This document shows, one piece after another, positions 11,567 through 25,343 of a stretch of 64,000 nucleotides of DNA; the first letter of the stretch is position 1, and the number at the start of each line of letters is the position of its first letter. Below the pieces are notes generated by a model, which was not told the origin of the DNA, made no database searches, and saw only the letters and a list, made by a program, of their open reading frames with translations. The translations under genes and the position numbers were made by a program. This DNA comes from Hofstenia miamia (lineage: Eukaryota; Xenacoelomorpha; Acoela), in contig SCFE01000059.1 in assembly GCA_004352715.1 (NCBI GenBank), positions 1,665,941 to 1,729,940 on the forward strand, given 5' to 3'.

Positions 11567-14500
11567 TTGTGTTAGCACAGAGGAATGTACCAATTTCAAT
11601 TGACACATAGGAATTGAATATATGTTTTTTAGCTTGAATATGAATGTAGATGAATGTAGATATATAACCAAGCAATCCATAATTTTTAAGGATCCGGTTA
11701 ATGTATACTGGGACGCATTGCACTAAATCATATAAGAATGATTTAGATTGAAGTTGTTTTATTTTCTGTGAATTTGTTTTTTATAGGCAGAAGAAGGCTT
11801 GCAGCCACCAACTAATAATAAGCCTGCTCTCGTTTTTGATCCTCCTTTAGAGTAAGTACACTTTCATGATATTTGAATTGCTATGTTCTATCTAGGAAAC
11901 CACCCGAAATGGTTAAAGAGGAACAGGCAAAGTCAGAAAAAGAGCAAATAGATGCTTATTGTAAATCTCAAGCCTAGTGCGTATTTTACATTTAATTAGT
12001 CCATTCTACATCTATAACATTATCTTAGAATATATATATATATATATATTAAGAACTTTCAAATCAGTATTATTTTCTTACATATTTCTGCTTGGAAGTG
12101 AAACCATGAAACCCATAAATAATTTCGTAAATATTTGAAAATGGCACTGAGTGAACTAAACACCCCGAAAATGCAATAAATAATTATTAATAATTAATTA
12201 TAGCAATTAATTATATTACTTATCAAGAATATGTTGTCATTGATACGGCCATCACAGTGTCTCAATTAGTCTTGTTGATAAAGGGGAATAGCTAACTTTA
12301 TTTTAAATTATTATGCATGTACAATTAAATATTCGACAATACATTGAAATCAACGCATCGTTGCAGTAATCGCATTTGTACGATGTAATACTACGTTTGC
12401 ATTAACAAGTAAAACAGTTTCACGTGCATGTATAAGGGCCTTTACAAATAATATGAGTGTTCGCTGTTTTGTTAATACCAATTGTTGGGTTAATTAATGA
12501 GCGACTTTGCGCCATTGAATCAAGTGCAGCTTTAGTCTTTAGAATGTCCATATGTTTGAAACAATTGCTATTTCGCAATTCATTGTTCATTTATTTGCTT
12601 CTTTCATTTACAGTTGAGTGTTTCGTACTTGAGGACGAGCACTCCAATTGAAATTATCATATATACGTAATTGTTAGATGTAAATGACTGATTAGTCTTA
12701 CAACGAATTTCAAAATGAATTTTCACACAATTTCCAACAAAGGGTTTAATGGAGTTAACATCAACATTGCTTTGTTTAAATAAACTTTCCAATTTTTCTA
12801 AATTTTCTATATGTTTAATTTTAGCACCCGGGCTTACTATGAAGGCTACTCAATTATTCCGCCTCCACCTGATGTTCAAATTTTGGTTGATCGAACTGCA
12901 GTGGATATTGCGAAAAATGGCTCCTTCAGAGAAGAAGAAATAAGTGCTTCCTACAGTCAGGACAAACGATACTTCTTTCTTATGGTAATCAATTCTGTTA
13001 TTTGGTATTATGTTAATTAGTAAATATAATAGCAGTTGTATTGCTTATAACTAAAAATAATTTCACTAACTATTTTATTTAACTCCAAAACTGCAGAATA
13101 ATTGTAAACCAACGGAACAGAAATAATTAGGAGAAAAAAGAGTTAAGAAGTGAAACGAAGACCATTTTCATAGTTTAAATGGGGCTTGTAATTTAGGTCT
13201 TGAAGAACTAGATTGTAAGTCTTATTCTTGTTTAAAATTGTAGTAAAATTTTCTCATTTCCCAAAAATTTTCAATATTTTTCTGTTTATAATGACAAATG
13301 AATTTATTGAATGGCAGTTGTATAGAATCTCTAAGTGTGTGTGTGTCCTTATATTCTATGATCAGAATTTTACAATAATGAAAATATAAACACATGCTGG
13401 CATTATTTCATGCACATGTATTTTGTTTAGAGTTTGATGTTAAATTTTATTTAGTGTTTTCTTATTTACATTCGTAAGGGATCTTCAAAAATAATCTTAG
13501 ATATAGCATCTTTTTGATGAAATTCATTTTCAGTAATTTTCTAGCCTTTGAATCCCCACCATGGGTACTTCCGTTATCAAAAATATTACTCAGAGGAGCG
13601 ACTTCGGTGGACTGGCTATGCCGATCCTCTAGAAGAAAAGTTAGCTGCGTTGGCTGCTCTGGACAAAAAGAAGCCACCTGAAAACGAATCGAGCTCAAGT
13701 TAGTTAACATCTCCTTTTGTTTATTCTTCATTTTTTAATTTCTTAATTGTTGGTCAACTTATTTTCTGTATGGTATTCGATAGTTAAAAAGTTAAAATTA
13801 TTTCAATTTATTATACGATTGTGTTTCCATAAATCAAATTGAAAGTCCAAGCTAAATAGTGTATGCTAAAAACTTCCATAAAATACATATTTACAAAAAT
13901 ATTTTTTAAACGAGATTGTTTACTTTCACAATCTGGAGCCGAATAATCGCTCTTACATTGTATTTGATTTTATTTTGTTATACAGAAGCTATGAATGTCA
14001 TGTATTTAGATGTTGTAAAGTTTAATCTCAGCAACAAGAAAAAAGACTCTTCGCAAGNCTTTTTGATGAAATTCATTTTCAGTAATTTTCTAGCCTTTGA
14101 ATCCCCACCATGGGTACTTCCGTTATCAAAAATATTACTCAGAGGAGCGACTTCGGTGGACTGGCTATGCCGATCCTCTAGAAGAAAAGTTAGCTGCGTT
14201 GGCTGCTCTGGACAAAAAGAAGCCACCTGAAAACGAATCGAGCTCAAGTTAGTTAACATCTCCTTTTGTTTATTCTTCATTTTTTAATTTCTTAATTGTT
14301 GGTCAACTTATTTTCTGTATGGTATTCGATAGTTAAAAAGTTAAAATTATTTCAATTTATTATACGATTGTGTTTCCATAAATCAAATTGAAAGTCCAAG
14401 CTAAATAGTGTATGCTAAAAACTTCCATAAAATACATATTTACAAAAATATTTTTTAAACGAGATTGTTTACTTTCACAATCTGGAGCCGAATAATCGCT

Positions 14501-17500
14501 CTTACATTGTATTTGATTTTATTTTGTTATACAGAAGCTATGAATGTCATGTATTTAGATGTTGTAAAGTTTAATCTCAGCAACAAGAAAAAAGACTCTT
14601 CGCAAGTGACTAGCATTGAAAATGGCTCTGCGCTTCCACAAGAAAGCTCTTCCGATGGTGAAGAAGCTGCTGAGCATCTGCTCGAAGATGAAGAACAGAG
14701 AAAAACTCCAGGTATGAGTCTGACATTGTGGGTGTTCTTATAGGAAGTGTGTTGTTTTCTTTTGCAGACCCTCGTCTCATGCACCACTGTTGCGGTCTTC
14801 TCGACAAACATGTAAGCTCTTCGTCATCATTTGTTTAGGTTTTCAAGGATGCAACATTTACCACACCAATATCTTCGCTTTCTCTACAGTGTCTAATTAC
14901 TATGATACATAACTCAACGGTATAGCTAGTAAAGCGGAGACAACATAGCATTTATAAAACCTTTTATAGTCTATGGAGCCAAATGGTTTACACGGGAATG
15001 TCCCAAAATAGTGATTTAGTTACGAGTCCTTTAATATTAGAATTTTAGTTAATTCAATGGTAATAAATGGTGTTATTCTGCTTTGGAATTTCATTATCAT
15101 GCTTATAAATATACATTCTTTAGTGTAATTCGTAAATCAATTATTAAATAAGCCATTGAATAGTTTACTTTCAAATGCAGACACTTGTTCTCTATTTCAT
15201 TTTTCTTTGTTTTATCGTTGAGAAATATCTTTTCACGTGATTAACAGATTGTGCACATGTCTCTTATACACATCTAGCGCTTATTTTACCATTAACTAAA
15301 GACATAACATTTAGTTGTAAAAGCAACTGTGGCTCCTGATCCAGACATGTTCAAGTCAACGTTCAAATCAGAGAATGAGATTAAAAAGTTAGATAGTGAT
15401 AGAGGTAAGAAATGTTTGCTCTTCTTTAGTTGACTTCGCATTCTATTTCATTGCGAATGTACCTTAACGTACTTCATGAGAAATGATGCAATTTTAAATT
15501 CTATGAAAATACATTTTATATAATTTGTCTTTGATGGCCTTACTTTTGAAATATTTCATTCTATTACGTAATCGCCATATTTATTTTCTTTTTGCATATG
15601 TGATTAGTTAGTGTGGAACATCTGCGTTGTATGTAATTACTTAAATTCTAGACATATAGTTGAAAATAAATTTACATGCAGTACTGACTTTGTCATGCGC
15701 ATTTCTTCATTTTAAATATATTTAAACCTTGATGTTTTTTGCCTAAGGCATTCATTTTATACTCACCAGGTACGACTTTTTGTTCAGCACTAGGCTTCTG
15801 TAAGGCAATAGATTAGCATTATTTCCACATAGTCAGAATATATTCAAATATTAGTGCTCACTCATCCGAAATCCAATGCTTGATTGAAAATAGATGAATT
15901 ACATGAACTATGCATATAAAATTTTTCGATAAATTGGCATCAATGTATGTATTCTTCTATTTCTATTTTTAAAATACATAAAATTGAAAATTTACTACTT
16001 TTATTCAACTTCGTTAAGATGAAAACTAACAAAAAATGTGTTTTGTAAACTCATTTCACAAAGCTTTCTTATTTTTCTAGAAGATTGTTCTTTGAGCTTG
16101 TTGGCTTTGCGTAACTTTTTAAAAATATATTTGTAAGAATTATAGTTGTCCAGTGAGATAGAATTCATATTTTGCATTTGTAATGTATGTACTACAAAAT
16201 TTTGTTTGAACTTCAGGAAGGAGGGCTTGCTCAAACTAATGTTTGAAACCAAATATTCAGAAGGATTTGTTAGCTTGACCCAATTAATGAGTTCTAGGAA
16301 TTCGCTTTTTGTTGCTTCTTCATGGAAAGCAATTGAGAAATTTTTTTTGAATAGTTTGAATAGAAGCAGTCTTTTATCTACAAACGTATTTACATGGGCG
16401 TTTTCTACATGTAATTCTAGGTTAAAATATACCCACTGCCCCAATTTTTACCGTTCTCTCATTGTAACAAAATCTTTAAATTTCATTGATTAGAAAACAA
16501 TGCAATCTTAAGAAGTCCTAATACATATATGATTTTAAAAGCTATTTCAGAAACACATAAATATTTTCATACATGGATATATGTGCTTAATTATAAGAAG
16601 TTACGTTAAAACATAATAAAATAATTTATTCCCCGCATGTTGTATAAATTCATTTAAATGGCGTGTCTCCATGTCGCATACATAATCACTTATGACACCT
16701 GCCCAACTTTATGATGCATGGGAAATTGGGAGTGAACTATAAAGTAATAAAGATATTGGGTTATATGTTTTAAAACTACAGAAATACACGTCACGAATAA
16801 AAATAATACAATTTTGCAGAAAAGGATCTTTTATTCTTCACTTAAACATGTGGAAATATAATTACAAATCCCATATAAACAGTTATCATGAAATTAACAT
16901 TTTACATGTAAATATAAACACATGAATTTGGGCTTTTAATTGATGAAATTTGTCTATCACCTACTCGACGTTGATGAGAATGTCTTTGTGGATATATAAT
17001 AATGCTGAAATTTGCAATCCTTCTTCGTTCATTCCACTATGCAAATAGCCCTTCAAAAGTTCAGACGTGTTAGGAAAGGTACTTCATTACATTTGGCGAG
17101 AGTATCTACTATATTTGTTGGTGTATCAGCAAGAGAACACCTGTAACTAGAACAAAGCTCAAATTCGTGCTCAAAATGGTCCAATGAATGCATTTGCTGC
17201 TGTATTTTTCAGCTGTTGGTTGTGGAAATATACATGTTTATCACATAAAACCTTGGAAATTCCCGCGCAATTTTCAATGATTCTGTTGAATATGCTTTTA
17301 AACGGTTTGACAAATCTACAAGAATTTGATCAATAAAAGCTATGTAAATTGTTCGCTTATAAAATTCAAATGATGCTTCGCTTCCATATATGAACTACGA
17401 TCTATGATTGTATCGTACATATGCAAATGGCTTTGTAGCACCCAAAACATTCTTCAAACATTGAACTGCAATTGGAGAACTTCTGAATATTATATCCAAA

Positions 17501-20500
17501 TGTGATATTGCCTCATTAGCAGTAGTTTAAATTATAATATTTCTGATAAAGCTAATGTAATTGCTTCGTACAAATGGCATCATGCGTTCAACACACCTGA
17601 TCTCACAAAGTTTCTTGTTTGAATGTCTCAACTGACTTTAGTATATTTTCAAATAGAAGGCTTTTTTGCTGAATTGGGGAGCATTTAAACTATCCGTGAA
17701 ATAGTTGCAGATTACCAAATTAATATCAATATGCTAGCATTTCTTTAATCTCTTTGTTGGGCTGGTGTTGGTTTAAACTTTCCAGTTTAAACTTTTTTTT
17801 TCAACCTGATGGAAGTCAACAAACTTTCTCTGCTGTCCAACTTCTCATTTGGATATCTTCAAGACTCTTATTCTTTCTTGCATCCCCTTCATTCCAAACC
17901 TGACCTCCCCAGCTTGAAATGGAACCATCTTTCTGTTCACTCAGATCTGGAGAAAGCTGATCTCTTCAATGCCTATTTCGCCTCGAATTTCTCTGATCCT
18001 GTCTCTCTCTCTCTCTGCCCTGGTCACCCTCCCACCTCCCCGCTGATCCGCCTATATGAAATTGTCTTCAACACCCATGAAATTTCCCTCATACATAAGT
18101 CCTGCAAGTTGTCTGGTCCTTGCTATCCTGATGGTGTCCACCCTTTGTAATTCGCGAAACCTTCTCCACTCTTTCCATCCATTTAAAGCATCTCTTCTCT
18201 TTGCTGAAAACATCTTGGATCTCTCCACTTCTAAAATCCAATTTATTTCCCTCATCTCAAGTCACTTCTTATCGTCAAATAGCTATTGTTTCTCAGCTGT
18301 TAATCATCGTTGAGCACCTTGTCTTTCATTACGTGTTCTCTAAAATTTGTCACCTCATGTCCCCTTCTCAGCATGGTAAGTTTCCGGGTCATTCTACCAT
18401 CACTAACTTACTCACTTTGATTGAAAACTTATAATTCCACCCTGATCGTAGTGATCCTGGTTGCATTATCTTTCTTGACATTTCTAAAGCTTTTAATCGG
18501 CTCCCTCATTCTATTCTTATTGACAAATTAAGTTTATTTGGCTTTGATACTGATTTCATCAAACTCTTCCAGTTCTGGCTGTCCAATAGTCGTCAGTGTG
18601 TCAAAATCAACACGTCTATTTCTTCTCCTGCTCTTGTCTCTAGTGGTGCTCCTCAAGGTTCTGTGTTTACTGTTCTCTTCTTCCTTGTTACTATCAACAA
18701 CCTCCCTCAATCTGTCCTCATCTCATCCTGCCTACTGTACGTGTATGAAACTGTGATTTTTAACTTTGGTAGTTCTTTTGCCTTCAATATTACCTGATTT
18801 TGAACTGTTTCCCACTTGGTCTTCCATTAACCATCTTGATTTTAGCTCAACCAAGACATGTGGTATTTCATTTTATGTATCTTCCCCTTCTGATCTTGCT
18901 TTTCCTGTAAACTTTTCTCTAATTCGCCTAATCTTCCATCTGCTCCTACTTTATCTACTGTGACTGTCCTCGCTGCCGTAAAACTTGACTTTTTTTTTAT
19001 AGTGTCTGCCTTCAGAGGCTAAATAAAGTCATTCATTGTTATTATTGATATTATGTCTGTTCCGGTCGACGACAATCGGGTTTCACTCTCGCTCGCAGAA
19101 GCCTACCTTCGATGCGGCGTTCTCTTTAATCAAAGATAAAAAGAAAACGCCGCTTCATCAAATGTTCGCTCTGCTCAACAAAGAAAACGCCGTTGAAGCT
19201 CTTTTACTCCTTTTCTAGACTTCATTGAAATCTGTCTTTAATGCTTCAACCCAGTCTTCTCTTACAAAATTCGCTAATTCTAACAATGCATCATGTTCTA
19301 TGCAAACGTTTGATTCTCCTTCTGAAGATCGCTATGTCTCTCAAAAATCCACCCAAATTTCCTAGAAAAAAATCTAATGAAGAACGAAATTCTACTCTCC
19401 CGCGGACACAAGTGAAATCTATCAAACCTGGCACATCATCACTAATCATTAGAAGCAGAATTCTAAAATATGTCCGCTCGCATAATCTTTTACATAATCA
19501 AAACACTTCAATCCATTTTTATCCTGGTCACAACTCTAGGCTTCTTGCTGAAAAGATCTCACAATATCCCAAAGTTCACGTCAATTCTGTTATCCTCAAT
19601 TCTGAATAAGATTCAAAAATGACTGCAGGCATTAGGTATCTTTATCACTTACGCAATGTAATATCAAGCAATTATCATAAACAACTAATACATGCTTTCT
19701 GTTTGTCTCATTTTCAATACTGCTCTTTTCTTCTAACTAACCTAAATTCTATCAAAGTCATTTAATTGGTGTATAAAAACTCTAAACTTTGCAGAAAAGC
19801 TTGACGAAGCATCAGTATATCGTAATAAATATAAAATAATTATCTCCGTTCTATCAAATTCATCTGCATATGCTATCTATCTTATTTAAATTCAAATCTC
19901 TACAAACATCTCTCCTTTTCCTTAATGAATATATTAAATTAAATGAGCGATCGCAAAAAATTTTGTGTTAAATAAAAATTATAACGGCTTTCATCACATA
20001 TCAATTGTGGAATAATTTAGATTATGAAACGCGAATAGAAAAAACTATAAAAAGTTTAGAAAAAAATTGAAACAATTTCTTTTAATAAAACAATATACAT
20101 TAGGGATTGGTAATACACTTCATGCATTCGAAACATAAGTCCAACATTGAGCACCTACACAAACATTCACTTAAACATTGAATATATTATTATATATTGT
20201 ACAAGTTAATTTGTAGTTAATTATTTGTTTTATTTTTTTGTCATGTGTTAGTTTGTAGATTTTTGTATACACATATTGCGCAATAAATTTTCTCCGACTT
20301 TTATTCGGCCATTTTGAGCTAGAGGAGTGAGATATCAGGCATTCTTGTGAGCAGTTCAAATGATCACAGGGAACTTTATCTTCAAGTACGCTTCTAAGTT
20401 TTAACTGCTCTTGGATTTCCTTGAAAAATATTGATGATATTTTCTGAAACTGGTATTTTATAGAGCTTAAAATCACTGCGGCTTCGCAATGGTAATCCCA

Positions 20501-23500
20501 GGCGAGCTAAATATTTAATAGTATTGTTAGTGGGTTTCTCTTTTTAGCTGGAGATCAACTGCTTAAAATTATCCTTGTAAGCTTGTAACTTTAGTATTGA
20601 TTGTTTGTCGTTATTTTGATGATTAGTTTTTTAAATATAATTTTTGTGAATGAATTTTTAGCATCACACCTGAAAATTTGGAATCATAGAACAGTTTTAT
20701 TATTAATGTTTACCATGGAAAAATGTATTCAAAGTTATTGCAAAAAAATAAAAACTGTGAGATACAGAATACAACAAAAGGACCGGAGTTAGTAAGCTTA
20801 GTTATTTTTTGGTCTTTTAGAAGCCTAGATGGAGATGCAATTAAAAGCCTATTTTGGTGATAAATGATACTAAATTGTAGATTGCCATTGGAAGTGTTAA
20901 ATTACTGCTCAGTGACTGCAACGTATTTGACAGCAAGTATTACAACAGCATTTTACAATCTTATAAGATGACATATATGCAAAAGGCGAGCAATTAATCA
21001 CAAATATTGTGAATGCAGAATATGTTTCATACCGGTATTAGGCAGCTCTAAAATTCTAAGATTGTAGACAGTGGCATGACTGGTTAAAAGAGCTTTTTTA
21101 AGATAAATGCTATTGTGTGAGTCACCTTGTCATGACTTTAGCATAACGCTAATCGACACATGAAAATTTGTGTTTTGATTGGAGGTCATAATTTCAATTG
21201 CGCTATAGAAACTCTTAGGATGTTATTGTTTATTCGTCTATGTTGAACATTTATTAGTTATAGCACTGTTTGTTATAAAACAATTATTTTTAGCCGCAAA
21301 AGCAACATGTGATGATTTGTTTGATTTTGATCCCGATGGCTTCATTACTGAATATGAGAAAAAATTGAAGATCGAAAGGCGAAAGCGTGCTTTACTTTTC
21401 ATGCAAAAAGTTAATACAGAATCAAAGGATTCAACTTCCACCTCAACCACAACTGTGACTGCATCCTCTACATCTAAGGTTAGAATTTCAAAATATTAAA
21501 AAACTACGTAAAGCACAATATTCACCACATATTTCGAGTTGATTCAATAATAATCTGACGTTCTATTTGTAATTAACATCAAATATTGCCTATTAGACTA
21601 GGTTTTGTTTTCTGAACACTTGTCATTGCAATTTCTGGAGGCTATTTCAATGTCTTTGTTTTTACATAATATACAATACTTTACTAATTGATAAATATTT
21701 AATGAGTTATTTTTTAAAATTTTATATGGATTAATTGTTGAATGCATCAAATTATACAATATTGTCCAAAATGAGTTATCACTTCTCAACTCGGTTTAAC
21801 ACATATTGGCTATTTTTTTAGAGTTTTGTATACATATATTGTTAAGTAATGGTGTAATTTTTTAGAATGAACCACAAGCTACTTCCAAAAAACCTTCTGA
21901 ACCAAAGTCGTCTGCTGCAGCAAGTGAAGCTATTTTCACTGATGAATCGTCATTACCTAAAAAACGTGTTTCCAGTCCTTCCAGTAGTAGTAGCAGTAGT
22001 GATAGCAGTGATTCCACAACTCCTTCTCCAGTAAGACAACGATCCTCGCATGCCAATCGTAAGCGGCATCGACCAACCTCTTCCAGACGCAAGCATCGAA
22101 GAAAGAGATCATCTTCCAGACATGGTGTACCTAAAAATTATTCGTATTCTCGTCACAGGGATAGGAAACGGTTAGTTCTTAAATGCTTAACTTTCCTTTC
22201 ATAATAATAATTTATTCTGAAAATAACACTCAGCAAATAACAAAACTTTTTTGGGCTTCAATTATGTTTCTAAATGACTTTTAATTTAAGAACTAAATAG
22301 ACGAGCTGGGTAACCTTTGTAACAACTTTCTGAAGTGCGATTGTAAACTGAAGTCATCAGCAATCATTAAGCCTAATATTTTTATCTCCTTTGAGGGCTC
22401 AAAGCTAGGTGCACATATTGATGAAATCATGCACGTAATTTTAACTTCACCATTATTTCTTTTTAGTTAACTAGATTTACTGTACATTTGCAAATTTTCT
22501 GAGATCGTTATTCAACGAAAATTCTGAAGGAATTCGGTGTTCATTTATTGCAAAATTGAAATAATTTGGAATCGTCAACCAGAACTAAAACTTCCCAGTT
22601 GGTAGAATATCAAGACACCAGTTGAAAATGTGAGAGTCAATTGTGAATTTTCCACTCTGTCTCAAAACATTTCGAAAGATCAACTGAAAATGCAAATGTA
22701 TCCAAACCCTTATTTTTCTTGAGATGTGAAGATTATGAACACCAATTGTAAGACTAATCCTTGACTCTATTTTCACAAAAGCCATACTGAAAATGATAAA
22801 TGTGTAAATAATAAGCAATTTCAATGGAATTTAAATATTGAGCGAGTCACTGAGATAGGAAGCAGTGAATCATTGGAAGCACTACTGACGTTGGGATTGG
22901 AAAAAATGGCTTCTTTTCACTACTGGTAACCACGAGCAGTTTTCTTGTTTAGATTACAAGCATGTAGAAGAGATCATGCTAGTATAAGGGCATTTTCCCT
23001 ATGCAGAAAAGTTGCTATACTTTCATTACCAGTCGCTGTTCTTTTTCAATGAGCTATAGCATAAGTCTGATTCCGCGAGAAAAGAGAATTTTTGAAATCA
23101 CAAATAATCGTGTAAATCGTTAGATTCGTTTGAATTTATCATTGATTATAAAATGTATTAGGAAGCCTTCTTTTGTAGTTTCGGTGCGTGAATTATTTTG
23201 CCTATTTCCTCCAAGCTTTGGGAGTCTTGCGTTTTGAATGACTTAAGGTGTGTTCCCACTATCGACTTTTATCATCTGTCAAGAAATCGTCTGAACGCTC
23301 CATGCGATTTTTTTGGCGAGACAGATAAATTGCTCTCATCTCATAATTTATTATCTGATAAAAGTCGATAGTGGGAACGGTACTAAAACTTGTTGAATAG
23401 CTACTTGAAAATAATTCTATAGTTGAAGTAGGGAACAGACTCGTGAATCGTCGATGATTAAAGTTAAAATATTTCAACTTCAAAATATACCAACATTGCT

Positions 23501-25310
23501 TACATTTTAAAACAAAACAATCATTGAATAGATGCTGTTATTTCTATTACTGTCAATCAAAATATAATTGGAATTGGGAAATCGTTCACACTATCGATTT
23601 TTATCAGATGATAAATTATTATCTGATAAAATATCGGTAGTGGGAACGCTATTCCAACTCCGGATTTTTTGATAAAAACCAAATAATAAAAAATCGCCAA
23701 AGTGGAGAAAAATCGACTGAAATCTGCTGAAAAAAGTCGATAGTGGGAACACACATTTATATGTGATCATTAGTTGGTTTTATGCGTTTCAGCTCTTTGA
23801 AGATGACTTTTCTTTTTTTTCTCCGACACTTTAATAATGGAGTTATATAAGGAGCGTCACAATCAGAGATAGTAACTGTTTTCCAAAAGCAATTCTTGTC
23901 TAAGGCGTTTGTTAGAAAAGGAGTTCATCGTCACAAAAAACTTCCATATTGTAAAAGTGTAAATCCGTCTCTAAACTGGTTGTATCCATATCTTTCTTTA
24001 CTGATCGGTTTAGGCGGCTTATGTTTCTCTAAGGGCTATAATTCGTTGGATAGTGAATCAGTTTCAACTACTTTACCATGATTGTCAAGACGTAGATTTC
24101 TTATTTTCAAGCTTTTCTTATTAACACCACTATTGATTAGTTCATTTCTTTATTTAATAAAAACATTTGATTTTCTCTATCGCCTTCCGAGAGATCAGAT
24201 GTAACAAGAATATCGTAAAGATGTTAGTTCCTCAATTTGTAAGCATTACTTATAATTAGCGTTTTATTCCACTCTGACCCAATATCCACAATAATGTCAC
24301 GCTTTTTGCCAATTATACGTTTTCCTGTACGAAACTTGTTTTACCTGAAAGTCATCAATTCCCCAAAAGCGTTATTAACCAAATTAAAATCACAATTAAT
24401 TCTTTCCGAATATTTGGTGCCCTTTTCAGTTACTCCAAAAATCTTAATTCTTTGTCGGTAATCATCAATTCCTTTACTAACAGTATGTGTTGATTTCTTA
24501 GCATCTACCATTTTTCATATATCTTAACATTAAGGATTAATCTGATTTTTTAGCTCCACTTATTGCATCAATTCTTAATCAATTTCCTCAGGGATCTTTA
24601 GTGTAGACATTTTACTTATCAATTTCTTTAGATATGTTTTTAAAATCCAAAACGTCTTTCGTGTATTTTTGTTTCTTACTAGCATCTGCACTCATTGGAA
24701 AATGCAATTATTCGATCACTCAAATTGTTAAGAACGTCAGCCAGCTCATCAGAAATCTAGAACATATTCTTTCCTAACAAGATGAAATTTTAAGTTACAA
24801 AACGCGCATGTAAAACCTTAAACTTATATTTACAAGTATAACAGGCATGTATTGCTAATGGCTTTGCCATTTTGTATCAATGCAATTAATTCGTGTAATA
24901 ATAATTTATTGAAAGTCAAATTTACTGTAGTTGAAAATTTAACTTTCATAGAGTTCGTTTTTTCTCAATACATCTTCTATTTTGAATATATCAAAACATA
25001 TAAATTTTAATGTTTAAAGGAAATATCAAATAATATATTAATGCTTTCTTGTTTATGTGTTCATTTTAAACTTTTAGTAAAAAAGACCATTCGTCCTCAA
25101 GGAAACACAAGCATCGGTAAGTCATTGCCGCATTTCGGCCCCATCAAGTGATTCTATATTTACAATAGCAGTTATGTTGTTTTTAATAATTCATTTACTT
25201 TACCATATATTTAGTATAATGCTTAGGTTTTCACATTTTTGAGAGGAATTTTTATTTAGGTCACATCATAAATCTCGGAAATATTCATCGGACACATCGT
25301 AAGTATTTTC

Positions 25311-25343
<33 letters not shown>

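Noticed and set aside
13531-13545. Upstream acceptor CAG at 13531-13533 for SFSWAP exon 10
   Set aside because: It would bring the in-frame stop TAA directly after the junction; the CTAG acceptor at 13541-13544 keeps phase 0 and the SURP2 homology.
13462-14280. Minus-strand ORFs of 89 and 100 codons over SFSWAP exon 10
   Set aside because: They are antisense to a well-supported SURP2 exon and exist twice only because of the contig overlap.
18052-18313. Overlapping ORFs on both strands near 18.1 kb
   Set aside because: They are shadows of a LINE RT relic; the RT motifs appear only in the plus-strand frames.
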